Shown here one piece after another: positions 1 to 7,983 of a stretch of DNA of 64,000 bases. Source of the DNA: Amycolatopsis albispora (GTDB lineage Bacteria > Actinomycetota > Actinomycetes > Mycobacteriales > Pseudonocardiaceae); NCBI RefSeq assembly GCF_003312875.1, contig NZ_CP015163.1:6882001-6946000 (forward strand), in the 5' to 3' direction. The position numbers were made by a program, and so were the translations under genes. Each line of letters begins with the position of its first letter. Position 1 is the first letter of the stretch. Below the pieces are notes generated by a model. That model did not search any database. It was not told the origin of the DNA and saw only the letters and a program-made list of their open reading frames with translations.

Positions 1-775
1 TCCGTTCCCGCGGCACCCAGTACGAACCCGCCTTCTGGTTCGGGTACTGGCTTGCGTTCTCCCAGCTGAAATCACACGAACCGCTCTGCATGATCGCGCG
101 GTGGAACAACCCGGCCGAGCGCGGCGAGGTCAGCTGCGCGCAGGTGCTCATGCCGCCCGCCGACTCCCCGGCCAGGGTCACGTTGCCGGGATCGCCGCCG
201 AACGCGGCGATGTTGCGCTGCACCCAGCGCAGCGCCGCCTGCTGGTCCTGCAGGCCGAAGGTGCCCGAACCGGGCAGGCCGTGCCGGCCGTAGAAACCGA
301 AGATGCCGAGGCGGTAGTTGATCGTCACCACCACCGCGTCCCCGCGCGTGGCCAGGCGCTCCGGGCCGTAGTTGCTCCCGGCGCCCATGAAGAAGCCGCC
401 GCCAGGGGTCCAGACCACCACCGGCTTGCGCTTCGCGCCCCCGGCGGGCGTGGTCACGTTGAGGTACAGGCAGTCCTCGTTCGTGCTGCCCTGCGGTGCT
501 TCCGGGTTCTTCTCCTGCGGGCAGACGCTGCCCGGCGCGGTGGCGTGACGAACCCCTGGCCACGGTCGCACGGGCTGCGGCGGCCGCCACCTCAGCTCAC
601 CCACCGGCGGCGCCGCGTACGGCACCCCCTGGAACGTGCGCACCTGCTCGGTCACCGTGCCGCGCACCGCACCGGCGTCGGTGCGCACCACCGTCGGAGC
701 ACCGGCGGCGGCCGCCGGTGTGACCACTGTGGACAGTGCAAGTAGGCCGGCGCACACGGCCGTCCGCTTTCTCAT
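1..775 (-). CDS. Secreted type B carboxylesterase, 3' end cut off by the window
   Basis: This is the N-terminal 258 codons of a carboxylesterase/lipase (PF00135 type) that would hydrolyse ester substrates outside the cell. Residues 1-24 form a Sec signal peptide ending in an Ala-rich cleavage region. The family motif RTFQGVPYAAPP follows. Two Cys in the NEDCLYLNV region match the conserved disulfide, and PGGGF supplies the oxyanion hole. The nucleophile elbow GESAGG puts Ser near residue 205. The Glu and His of the triad would lie beyond the window edge. The ATG at 775 is chosen because the signal peptide starts there and the frame stays open to base 1. Family members run about 500 residues, so roughly half is seen. 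Natural substrate is unknown. Confidence 0.9.
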   Translation of the reverse strand, partial: MRKRTAVCAGLLALSTVVTPAAAAGAPTVVRTDAGAVRGTVTEQVRTFQGVPYAAPPVGELRWRPPQPVRPWPGVRHATAPGSVCPQEKNPEAPQGSTNEDCLYLNVTTPAGGAKRKPVVVWTPGGGFFMGAGSNYGPERLATRGDAVVVTINYRLGIFGFYGRHGLPGSGTFGLQDQQAALRWVQRNIAAFGGDPGNVTLAGESAGGMSTCAQLTSPRSAGLFHRAIMQSGSCDFSWENASQYPNQKAGSYWVPRER

Positions 776-871
776 GGGCCCCTCCCTCGTTGCTGAGGAA
801 CCCAGCTTCGCCGCGACGGCACCTCCGGCGAATCACCTGTGCGGTCAGCCGGAGGTCGCCCGATCGGTGGA

Positions 872-1372
872 TCAGGCGTCGGTGCGGGTGAGCCCGGTGA
901 GGATGCGGCCGAGGAAGTCGGCGTCGGCGCCGATCGGTTCGCCGGTCATCAGCGGCTCCGGCACGACGGACCGGCGCACGTCGCGGCGCGGCAACGCGAC
1001 CGCGCCCGCGGTGATGCCGATCGGCAGCGGCAGCTCGCACCAGATGCGCTTGCCACCGCCACGCAGCGGTTCGACGCCGGCGTGGTCACCGTCGAGTTCG
1101 GGAGCGGTTTCCGGCGGCTGCCCGTCCTCGACCTCGATGACCAGGCAGTCACCACGCACCTGCAGCCGCACCAGCACAAAGCCGGGCGTGTCCGGGGCGG
1201 CGCCCTCGACCGAGGCGGTGACCAGCTGGGCGACCAGTTCCTCGGCCTGGTCGATCAACGGGTCGAGCGACCATTCACCGAGCGTGAATCTGACGAACAT
1301 CGCCGAGCAGCTGACCGCACTCGGCAGCGCGACCAGTCGGATGTCGTCGATTTGGGCGGCTTGCGCGTTCAC
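872..1372 (-). CDS. RsbW/SpoIIAB-like ATP-binding protein
   Basis: A small cytoplasmic protein of about 166 residues resembling the stand-alone HATPase_c_2 proteins abundant in actinomycetes, some of which are anti-sigma-factor kinases. A helix carrying EELVAQLVTA sits where the N-box belongs, followed by a strand pair and EVEDGQP, which resembles the G1 box. The ATP lid is short. The N-box Asn is not evident, so kinase activity is uncertain. The frame stays open to an ATG at 1408, but a GTG at 1372 has a GGGAG ribosome site just upstream and begins the conserved-looking sequence, so it is preferred. No sigma factor or anti-anti-sigma factor lies next to it. Confidence 0.7.
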   Translation of the reverse strand: MNAQAAQIDDIRLVALPSAVSCSAMFVRFTLGEWSLDPLIDQAEELVAQLVTASVEGAAPDTPGFVLVRLQVRGDCLVIEVEDGQPPETAPELDGDHAGVEPLRGGGKRIWCELPLPIGITAGAVALPRRDVRRSVVPEPLMTGEPIGADADFLGRILTGLTRTDA

Positions 1373-1510
1373 CGTGCTCCCTTCGTCCCCGACCACGGTG
1401 ACCGGCATAATGCCAGCTCACCCACTCGGTGTCACCCGTCGGGGTTACATTCCTGGTGGTATCTGGGGCCGGTTTCGCGCCTCCTCTCAGTGATGCGAGG
1501 GGGACGTGTG

Positions 1511-2092
1511 ATGGCACTGGAAGAACTGTCCACCACGGTGTGTGGTCGCCGGGTCCGGTACACCACGGGTGGCATCGGCACACCGGTGGTGTTTCTGCAC
1601 GACGAGGGCGCCGGATTCCGGGAGGCGCTCGAAGTGATGACTACGCGGCGTATTCGCGTGCTCGCGCCCGAGCACCCGGGCAGCTCTCCCGAATGGGTGA
1701 CCGAATTTTTACATTCGGCCGGCGTGCGTGAACCGGTCACGCTGGTCGGCCACCGGCTCTGCGGTGCGGTGGCGGTCCGGACCGCGCACGCCACCCTGCA
1801 CACCGTGCGGCGGCTGGTGCTGGTCGACTCGATCGGCGCGTCGGCGCTGCGCCCGGCGCTGGAAGGCCTGCGGCGGCGCGAACTGCCGGTATCGCTGCTG
1901 TGGAGCGCGGACCGGTCCTGGCGGTGGTCGGCGATGAACGCGCTGAACCTGGCGCTGGGCCAGCCGGGTCACCTGATCGTCTCGGCCGGGCAGAACTGGT
2001 CGGCCGGTCTCGGCCAGGTCATCGCCGACCTGGTGCGGCCGCGGCTGAACCTCGGTTTCCGGCCGGTCGCGCTGTCACTCTGCCGCGGCTAG
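1511..2092 (+). CDS. Alpha/beta-hydrolase fold protein lacking the catalytic triad
   Basis: A 193-residue protein with the layout of a small alpha/beta hydrolase: a first strand ending PVVFLHDEG, the elbow VTLVGHRLCG, a LVLVDS strand and a late LIVSAGQNW segment. In active relatives these read HG, GHSxGG and a final GHNW-like His. Here the nucleophile position is Arg82 and the last His is Gln161, so two of three triad residues are gone; Asp134 could still be the acid. The ATG at 1511 follows a GAGGGG ribosome site and is chosen over an in-frame ATG at 1493. Its 3' end overlaps the convergent MarR gene by 18 bases. It may be a binding protein or a decaying gene. Confidence 0.65.
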   Translation: MALEELSTTVCGRRVRYTTGGIGTPVVFLHDEGAGFREALEVMTTRRIRVLAPEHPGSSPEWVTEFLHSAGVREPVTLVGHRLCGAVAVRTAHATLHTVRRLVLVDSIGASALRPALEGLRRRELPVSLLWSADRSWRWSAMNALNLALGQPGHLIVSAGQNWSAGLGQVIADLVRPRLNLGFRPVALSLCRG

Positions 2093-2491
2093 CGCGCGGC
2101 GCAGCAGGAGCCGCAGGGTCTCCTGGTCGGCCTCGCTCAGCTTGGCGAGCGGCGAGGCCTCGGCCACCGCGTAGAGCATCGCGGTGCGCACGCGCTCGCC
2201 CTCCGGGGTCAGCTGGAGCGCCTTCGACCGGCGGTCGCGGTGGCCGGGCACCCGCTGGGCGAGGCCGCGTTCGGCGAGCCGGTCGGCCAGGAAGGTGACG
2301 CTGGAGCGGTCGCAGCGCAGCCGTTCGGCCAGCGTTTTCATCGCGGGCGGGGGCTGCTCCGGGTCGATCGCGTAGAGCGCCTGCGCCAGCGGGGCGGTCA
2401 GGGACAGCTCGACGAGCGTGCGCTCCATTCGCGAACTGGTGTGGTCCGCGACCGCCAGCAGGAGGGCGATCAGCTCGTCGAAGGTGCTCAC
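2075..2491 (-). CDS. MarR-family transcriptional regulator
   Basis: A 138-residue winged-helix repressor or activator of the MarR family. The recognition region reads MKTLAERLRCDRSSVTFLADRLAERGL and is followed by the DRRSKALQLTPEGE wing, both typical. It is divergent from the FAD oxidoreductase/SDR pair starting at 2562, and the shared intergenic DNA carries a palindrome, so it most likely controls those genes and itself. The GTG at 2491 has no clear ribosome site; the mRNA may be leaderless, or translation may begin further in. The ligand cannot be read from the sequence. Confidence 0.85.
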   Translation of the reverse strand: MSTFDELIALLLAVADHTSSRMERTLVELSLTAPLAQALYAIDPEQPPPAMKTLAERLRCDRSSVTFLADRLAERGLAQRVPGHRDRRSKALQLTPEGERVRTAMLYAVAEASPLAKLSEADQETLRLLLRRALAAAE

Positions 2492-2498
2492 GCGCGCA

Positions 2499-2539
2499 CA
2501 CTAGTTGAAGACCCCCTTAGTTCGCAAAACAAACTAGTG
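2499..2539. promoter_or_regulatory. Probable MarR operator between divergent genes
   Basis: The 70-base gap between the MarR gene and the FAD oxidoreductase holds CACTAGTT (2499-2506) and its exact reverse complement AACTAGTG (2532-2539). Inside lies a second, tighter imperfect palindrome, TTAGTTCG (2517-2524) with CAAACTAG (2530-2537). Palindromes of this AT-rich type are common MarR sites. Binding is inferred only from position and symmetry. Confidence 0.6.
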
Positions 2540-2561
2540 GCTGGGGTAGCGTGCCGGTGGT

Positions 2562-4028
2562 ATGAGCGCTGATCCGGACGCCGTGGTGGTCGGCTCGGGA
2601 CCGAACGGCCTGGTCGCGGCGGTGGTGCTGGCGCGGGCCGGGCTGCGGGTGCAGGTCCGCGAGGCCGCCGCGGAACCCGGCGGCGGGCTGCGCTCGCTCC
2701 CCCTGTTCGACGACGGGATCGTGCACGACATCTGCTCGGCCGTGCACCCGATGGCCGCCGCCTCCCGCTTCTTCCGCGAGTTCGACCTGGCCGCGCGCGG
2801 GGTCGAACTGCGGGTGCCGCCGGTCGCGTACGGGCACCCGATCGATGGCGCGGAGTCGGCCATCGCGTACTCGAGCCTGGACGAAACCTGCGCGCGGCTC
2901 GGCATCGACGCCCCGCGCTGGCGACGGCTGATGGGCCCGCTCGCGGTGCGGAGCAGGCAGCTCGTCGACCTCCTGCTCGGCGACGGCAGGCACCTGCCGC
3001 GCGACCCGGCCGCCGCCCTGCTCCTGCCCCCGCGCGTCCTGGCCCACGGCACGCTCCTGGCCAACCATGCTTTTGCGGGCAAAAGAGCGCCGGCGCTGCT
3101 GAGCGGGGTGGCGGCGCATTCGGTGACCGCCCTGCCCAGCCTCGCCGGCGGTGGCGCGTCCCTGCTGCTGGGCCATCTCGCGCACTCGACCGGCTGGCCC
3201 ATCCCGGTCGGCGGCAGCCGCCGGATCGCCGACGCGCTGATCGCCGACCTGACCGCGCACGGCGGTTCGGTGCGCACCGAGGCCCCGGTCACCGATCTTC
3301 GCGAACTGCGCAAAACGCCCGCGATCCTGCTCGACGTCCATCCCAAAACCCTCCTTGACCTGGGCGACCGTCTTTTGCCCGCAAAAGCAGGCAGGCGGCT
3401 TTCGCGGGCAAAAGAAGGGCCGGGGGCGGCCAAGGTGGACTTCCTGGTGTCCGCGCCCATCCCGTGGCTCGACCCCGAGTTGGCGCGCGCGGGCACGGTG
3501 CACCTCGGCGGCACGCGCGAGCAGGTGTACGCCGCCGAGACCGAGGTCGCCCGCGGCCGCCGGGCCGCCGAGCCGTTCACACTCGTCGCCGAGCCGATGG
3601 TCACCGACCCCACGCGCGGCCGCCCCGACCGGCGCCCGGTCTGGGCCTACTGCCACGTGCCGAACGACGACCGCGCCGACCCGGTCGAACTGGTCACCCG
3701 CCGCATCGAGCGGTACGCGCCCGGCTTCGCCGACACCGTGCTCGCCGCGCGCGGCGTCAGCGCCCACGAACTCGGCGAGTACAACCCGAACTACGTCGGC
3801 GGTGACATCGGCGCTGGCGCGGTCACGCCGTTGCGCCTGGTCACCGGCCCCTTCCCGGGCTGGGACCCGTACCGCACCCCGCTCGGCGGCGTCTACCTCT
3901 GCTCGGCCGCCACCCCGCCGGGCCCCGGCGTGCACGGCATGTGTGGTTACTTCGCGGCGCGCAACGCGCTGCGCCGCGAATTCGGGGTGCGGGAGATGCC
4001 GGAACTGTCCTATCGTCCGGCCCCATGA
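2562..4028 (+). CDS. FAD-dependent phytoene-dehydrogenase-like oxidoreductase
   Basis: A 488-residue flavoprotein of the COG1233 type, related to phytoene desaturases and retinol saturases. The N-terminus has the Rossmann motif VVVGSGPNGLVAA and a second acidic strand leading to PGGGLRSL. The C-terminus has the family block GVYLCSAATPPGPGVHGMCG that closes the FAD site. Length is normal. The ATG at 2562 opens just after the MarR operator. Its stop overlaps the ATG of the next gene (ATGA), so the two are probably translated together. The coding sequence carries three palindromes at 3070, 3372 and 3399 and uses the rare AGA codon at one of them. Substrate unknown; carotenoid genes are not nearby. 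Confidence 0.85.
   Translation: MSADPDAVVVGSGPNGLVAAVVLARAGLRVQVREAAAEPGGGLRSLPLFDDGIVHDICSAVHPMAAASRFFREFDLAARGVELRVPPVAYGHPIDGAESAIAYSSLDETCARLGIDAPRWRRLMGPLAVRSRQLVDLLLGDGRHLPRDPAAALLLPPRVLAHGTLLANHAFAGKRAPALLSGVAAHSVTALPSLAGGGASLLLGHLAHSTGWPIPVGGSRRIADALIADLTAHGGSVRTEAPVTDLRELRKTPAILLDVHPKTLLDLGDRLLPAKAGRRLSRAKEGPGAAKVDFLVSAPIPWLDPELARAGTVHLGGTREQVYAAETEVARGRRAAEPFTLVAEPMVTDPTRGRPDRRPVWAYCHVPNDDRADPVELVTRRIERYAPGFADTVLAARGVSAHELGEYNPNYVGGDIGAGAVTPLRLVTGPFPGWDPYRTPLGGVYLCSAATPPGPGVHGMCGYFAARNALRREFGVREMPELSYRPAP
3070..3085. repeat. 16-bp palindrome, copy 1 (CTTTTGCGGGCAAAAG)
   Basis: The sequence is CTTTTGC-GG-GCAAAAG, with 7-base perfect arms, inside the FAD oxidoreductase gene. Two relatives lie about 300 bases downstream in the same gene. 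The copies are read in different reading frames of the host protein, so the conserved unit is the DNA and not a peptide. Confidence 0.75.
3372..3387. repeat. 16-bp palindrome, copy 2 (CTTTTGCCCGCAAAAG)
   Basis: The same arms as copy 1 with the central GG replaced by CC, so the core is the inverse orientation of copy 1. It is separated from copy 3 by 11 bases. It lies in a region of the oxidoreductase predicted to be a loop (around residues 270-275). Confidence 0.75.
3399..3414. repeat. 16-bp palindrome, copy 3 (CTTTCGCGGGCAAAAG)
   Basis: One mismatch in the left arm compared with copy 1 and the same GG core. Copies 2 and 3 together form a 43-base block of paired hairpins in the gene. Confidence 0.7.
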
Positions 4029-4780
4029 TCGACACCGGACTCGCCGGCCGGGTGGTGCTGGTGACCGGCGCCCACAGCGGGATCGGCGCGGCGATCGCCC
4101 GTGCGTTCGGCGCGGAAGGCGCCCGCGTCGCCAGCCACTACCTGGGTGAACAGGACGCTCCACCCGATGGTGTGCAATGGGCACACAGCGTCGGCCCTGT
4201 CGGCTCCGTCGAGGGCGAAGGCTTCCAGGCCGATCTCGCCGACGACGAAGCCTCGGTGCGTCTGCTCGACCGCGTCGAAGCACGCCTGGGACCGGTGGAC
4301 GTGCTGGTCAACAACGCCGCGCACTGCGAAACGCCGGACACCATCGAGACCATCAACGGCGGCAGCCTGAGCAGGCACTACTGGGTCAACGCCATCGCGC
4401 CCGCGTTGCTCACCGCCGAACTCGCCCGCCGCCACCGCGGTGGCCGCCCGCCGTGCGTGGTCAACATCTCCACCGACGCCGCCCGCGCGTTCCCCGGCCA
4501 GCTCGGCTACGGCACGTCGAAGGCCGCGCTGGAGGCGTTCACCAGGGCCGCCGCGCTCGATCTCGCGGCCAGCGGCATTCGCGTCAACGCGGTCGCGCCC
4601 GGTCCCGTGCAGACCGGCTGGATGGACGACGAACTGCTCGGCGAGGTCCGCCGGATCGTGCCGCTCGGCCGCGAAGGCACCCCGGAGGACATCGCCGACG
4701 CGGTGGTTTTCCTCGCTTCGCACCAGGCCAGGTGGATCACCGGCCAGGTGGTGCAGGTCGCGGGCGGGCACGCGCTCTGA
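4025..4780 (+). CDS. Short-chain dehydrogenase/reductase
   Basis: A 251-residue classical SDR. The cofactor motif TGAHSGIG is near the N-terminus, followed by VLVNNAA, the catalytic Ser in NISTDAA, and the YGTSK motif with catalytic Tyr and Lys. The PGPVQTGW and VVQVAGGHAL ends are normal for the family. The ATG overlaps the stop of the preceding FAD oxidoreductase by four bases, which suggests coupled translation and a shared pathway under the divergent MarR regulator. Cofactor preference and substrate cannot be assigned. Confidence 0.9.
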   Translation: MIDTGLAGRVVLVTGAHSGIGAAIARAFGAEGARVASHYLGEQDAPPDGVQWAHSVGPVGSVEGEGFQADLADDEASVRLLDRVEARLGPVDVLVNNAAHCETPDTIETINGGSLSRHYWVNAIAPALLTAELARRHRGGRPPCVVNISTDAARAFPGQLGYGTSKAALEAFTRAAALDLAASGIRVNAVAPGPVQTGWMDDELLGEVRRIVPLGREGTPEDIADAVVFLASHQARWITGQVVQVAGGHAL

Positions 4781-4867
4781 CCCCGTCAACACCGCGTCAA
4801 CAACGCGCGCCGCGGTGTCAGCAGCGTGTAGGCGAGCCGTCCACTCCGGACTGAACGGGGTTGTGCT

Positions 4868-4887
4868 GTCGGGGTAGGAACCCCGAC
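4868..4887 (+). promoter_or_regulatory. Leader hairpin just upstream of the decarboxylase gene
   Basis: GTCGGGGT (4868-4875) pairs perfectly with ACCCCGAC (4880-4887) across the loop AGGA. It ends four bases before the GGAGG ribosome site (4892-4896) of the gene that starts at 4902. It could end transcription from the SDR operon or act in the leader of the decarboxylase mRNA; no U-tract follows it. Confidence 0.45.
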
Positions 4888-4901
4888 CCCCGGAGGTAGT
4901 C

Positions 4902-6224
4902 GTGACACTCGCCGAGCTGCTGCCCAGCCTGGGCTGTGCCGTCGCGGACCGGCTGGATCCCGCCGAATGGCCGCCCGGCACTCGCATCGGGCGTGACGGC
5001 GAACTGCTCTTCGCGGGCGCACCGGTCACCGAGCTGGCCGCCCGGTTCGGCACCCCCGCGTACCTGCTCGACGAAGCCCACGTGCGCCGCCAGGCGCGGG
5101 CGTACCGCGAAGCGCTGCCGGAGGCGGAAGTCGCCTTCGCGGGCAAGGCGTTGTGCACCAGGTCCGTGTTGCGCTGGGTCGCCGAGGAGGGCCTTTCGCT
5201 GGACACCTGCTCCGGCGGTGAGATCGCCGTGGCCCGCGCCGCCGGGTTCCCCGCTTCCCGGATTCTGCTGCACGGCAACGTGAAAACCTCGGAAGACCTG
5301 AAGACCGCGCTCGGCTACGGCGTCGGCCGCATCGTGCTCGACTCGCTGGACGAGATCGAGCAGCTCGGGGCGCTGGCACACGGACGGCAGGAGGTGCTGA
5401 TCCGCGTGGTGCCCGGCGTCGATGGGGGCACGCACGCCGCCATCACCACCGGCACCGAGGGGCAGAAGTTCGGCTTCTCGCTGCTGCCGCGGGTCACCGA
5501 CAACCTCGATCGCGCGGTCGCCGCCGTGCTCGCGCAGCCGTCGCTGCGGCTGACCGGCCTGCACTGCCACCTCGGCTCGGAAGTGTCCAGAGTGGACGCC
5601 TACGAGCGGGCGGCACGGCGGATGGTCGAGGCGCTGGCGCACGTCCGCGAGACCTACGGGCTGGAGCTGACCCACCTGGACCTCGGCGGTGGGCACGCCG
5701 TCGACTTCGACCTCGCCGGATACGCCCGGCGGTTGCGCGTCGCGCTCGGGTACGAGTGCTCGGTGCGCGACTTCCCGATGCCGCGGCTGACCGTCGAACC
5801 GGGACGCGCGATCGTCGCGCGCGCGGGCATCACGGTGTACCGGGTGTGCGCGGTGAAGCGCGGCAGCCGCACGTTCGTCGCGGTCGATGGTGGTATGAGC
5901 GACAACCCGCGTCCCGCGTTGTACGGCGCGCGCTACACCGCGCGGCTGGCGAACCGGTATTCACGCGCGGAGCGGCAGCCGATGATGGTGGTCGGGCGGC
6001 ACTGCGAAGCCGGTGACGTGCTCGCCCACGACGTGCCGCTGCCCGCGGACGTGCGGCCCGGCGACCTGATCGCGGTGCCGGGCACCGGTGCCTACCACCA
6101 CTCGCTGGCGTCGAACTACAACCAGGTCGGACGGCCGCCGCTGGTCGGCGTGCGCGACGGTGTCGCGTCCCTGCTGGTCCGCCGCGAAACCGAGGAGGAC
6201 CTGCTGGCCCGCGACGTGGGTTAG
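4902..6224 (+). CDS. PLP-dependent decarboxylase, diaminopimelate decarboxylase family
   Basis: A 440-residue fold-type III PLP enzyme related to LysA, which removes CO2 from meso-diaminopimelate to give lysine. The PLP lysine is Lys82 in FAGKAL. Further family motifs are HCHLGSE, LDLGGGHAVDF, VEPGRA for phosphate binding, CEAGD (usually CESGD) and GAYHHSLASNYN (usually ending MxSNYN). The GTG at 4902 has GGAGG five bases upstream. It stands alone, with no dapB, hom or argS-lysA context, so it may be a second lysA or act on another D-configured amino acid in a specialised pathway. The stop shares bases with the convergent exporter gene. Confidence 0.8.
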   Translation: MTLAELLPSLGCAVADRLDPAEWPPGTRIGRDGELLFAGAPVTELAARFGTPAYLLDEAHVRRQARAYREALPEAEVAFAGKALCTRSVLRWVAEEGLSLDTCSGGEIAVARAAGFPASRILLHGNVKTSEDLKTALGYGVGRIVLDSLDEIEQLGALAHGRQEVLIRVVPGVDGGTHAAITTGTEGQKFGFSLLPRVTDNLDRAVAAVLAQPSLRLTGLHCHLGSEVSRVDAYERAARRMVEALAHVRETYGLELTHLDLGGGHAVDFDLAGYARRLRVALGYECSVRDFPMPRLTVEPGRAIVARAGITVYRVCAVKRGSRTFVAVDGGMSDNPRPALYGARYTARLANRYSRAERQPMMVVGRHCEAGDVLAHDVPLPADVRPGDLIAVPGTGAYHHSLASNYNQVGRPPLVGVRDGVASLLVRRETEEDLLARDVG

Positions 6225-7135
6225 ACCGTCTCGAGCACCATCGGCTTCGCGCGCACCCGCTCGTGCCAGCCGAGCGAGGTCACCGCGGCGACCACGACCA
6301 GCAGGCCGATCCACTGCGTGGCGGTCAGCGTGGTGTTCAGGAAGGCGACGCCGATGATCGCGGCCGTCGCCGGGAAGGCGAGTTCCGCCAGCGTCGCGCG
6401 CGAAGCCGGGGTGGTGCGCAGGCCCGCGTAATACAGGCTCAGCGCGAGCAGGCCGGGGATGAACGCGAGCAGCAGCAGGCCGGGCGCGTTCGCCCAACCA
6501 GGTACGAAGGAAACGCCCTGCACGGCCACGATCACCGCGGAAACCGGCAGGCCGACGGTGAACCGGAGCACGGTGACGTCCCGCGCGGGCAGGCTGTGCG
6601 AGACGAGCCTGCCGAGCACGGTGCCCGCCGCCCACAGCACCGCCGCGCCGATCGCGAGCAGGGCCGCGCGCAGTGCGTCGACCTCGATGTCGAACGGGTT
6701 CTTGAACGCCAGCAGCCAGGCGCCGAGCAGCGCGGGCACGGCGAAGAGCGCGTAGCCGGGGCGGATGCGTTCGCGCAGCAGGAAGAAGGCGGCCAGCACG
6801 ACAAAAACCGGCTGCAGCTTCTGCAGGACCAGCGGCGTGACCGGGTCCCCGGTGCGGAAAGCCGCGGTGAACAGGGCGGTAGCCAGCGCCGACGAGCCGC
6901 CGCCGATGATCAGCACCGCGATCCATTCACGCGGGCCGCAGCCGCGCAGGGCCCGCAGCGCGCGCGGCACGAACGGGGACAGCACGAGCACGACGATGAG
7001 GTGTTCCCAGAACACCACGGTGGCCGGTGGCAGGGCGTTGGCCAGTGGGAGGCGCAGCAGGCCGTCGGTGCCCCAGAGCGCGGCGGCGATGGCCACCAGC
7101 CAGGTCCGGTCAGCCGGAGTTCGTTCCGCAGTCAC
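6221..7135 (-). CDS. EamA/DMT-superfamily membrane transporter
   Basis: A 304-residue integral membrane protein with about ten hydrophobic helices arranged as two EamA halves, the RhaT/YdcZ/RarD type of metabolite exporter. The first half begins AALWGTDGLLRLPLA and the second near AVLWAAGTVLGRL. The substrate may be an amino acid or another small metabolite. It is convergent with the decarboxylase, overlapping by four bases at the stops, so an exporter-enzyme link is possible but not shown. A start at 7135 fits the first helix. Confidence 0.85.
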   Translation of the reverse strand: MTAERTPADRTWLVAIAAALWGTDGLLRLPLANALPPATVVFWEHLIVVLVLSPFVPRALRALRGCGPREWIAVLIIGGGSSALATALFTAAFRTGDPVTPLVLQKLQPVFVVLAAFFLLRERIRPGYALFAVPALLGAWLLAFKNPFDIEVDALRAALLAIGAAVLWAAGTVLGRLVSHSLPARDVTVLRFTVGLPVSAVIVAVQGVSFVPGWANAPGLLLLAFIPGLLALSLYYAGLRTTPASRATLAELAFPATAAIIGVAFLNTTLTATQWIGLLVVVAAVTSLGWHERVRAKPMVLETV

Positions 7136-7245
7136 ACCGCCGATAGTACGACGTCCATCGAATTGAGGGAGCTGTCAAGGGCTGCCGTGGGATTCACCTC
7201 ATCAGGCAGGAGCGGTGGCGCGGTTGCCTGGTGGAGCGATAGGCA

Positions 7246-7803
7246 GTGTCCATGCGACGTCTGGTCCCCGCCTTGCTTGCGTTGTTGTCCGTTCCCGCGC
7301 TGACCACCCCCGCCTCGGCAGCCGAAGCGGAGTTCGAAGTGGTCACCGCGCGTGGCGAGTTCGGTTCGTCCGCGCCCACCTATGAGCCGGACCTGGTGCC
7401 GGTGGGCGCGAAGGCGAGCGTGTTCTCGCTGTCCGCGCCGGAGTTCGGCACCGGGGTGACCCTGGTGGTGCGCGGCCTGCTGCCGAACCGCGAGTACGGC
7501 GCGCACGCGCACACCAAGCCCTGCGGCCCCGACGGCGCGGCGGCCGGGCCGCACTACCAGAAGCGGGTGGACCCGGTCTCGCCGTCGGTCGACCCGGCGT
7601 ACGCGAACCCGTCGAACGAGATCTGGCTGGACTTCACCACGGACCGCTTCGGCACCGGCTTCAGCACCACGCGCGTGCCATGGCAGTTCGACGCCGACCG
7701 GCGCGCGGGTTCGGTCGTGGTGCACGAAACGCACACTCACACCCACCCCGGCCACGCCGGCACCGCGGGCGCCAGGCTCGCCTGCCTGAGCGTCGCCTTC
7801 TGA
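7246..7803 (+). CDS. Secreted Cu superoxide dismutase-like protein without a zinc site
   Basis: A 185-residue exported protein with a signal peptide (about residues 1-25, ending PASAAEA) and a SodC-like beta-barrel. Copper ligands can be placed at HAH (GAHAHTKPC), GPHYQ and VVVHE. The disulfide pair would be Cys in TKPCGP and Cys in RLACLS, and the active-site Arg may be the one in GARLAC. The stretch that normally gives zinc ligands (two His and an Asp) is replaced by VDPVSPSVDPAYANP, with no His. This resembles copper-only SODs. A His-rich HETHTHTHPGH loop is also unusual. The GTG at 7246 or the ATG at 7252 could be the start; GGAG lies nine bases before the GTG. Confidence 0.75.
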   Translation: MSMRRLVPALLALLSVPALTTPASAAEAEFEVVTARGEFGSSAPTYEPDLVPVGAKASVFSLSAPEFGTGVTLVVRGLLPNREYGAHAHTKPCGPDGAAAGPHYQKRVDPVSPSVDPAYANPSNEIWLDFTTDRFGTGFSTTRVPWQFDADRRAGSVVVHETHTHTHPGHAGTAGARLACLSVAF

Positions 7804-7825
7804 CCTCCTGGCGTGGCGCGGGTGT

Positions 7826-7867
7826 CATGAACGGTCTGCCGCCCAGGCGCGCGGCAGACCGTTCATG
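7826..7867. terminator. Strong hairpin after the SodC-like gene
   Basis: A perfect 17-base stem (7826-7842 with 7851-7867) around an eight-base loop lies 23 bases past the SodC-like stop. No U-tract follows, as is usual for high-GC actinobacterial terminators. It separates the SOD gene from the HicB-like gene. Confidence 0.7.
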
Positions 7868-7983
7868 GCCGCCGACGCCGCGCGAACCCCGCCCGGAAGT
7901 GGCACCGCCGCTCTTTCGAGCCAGACACGGGTGTGTCCGTGCATCGGCAAGCAGATGGCTTGTCTCCCGGAGGGGTGGCTGCG

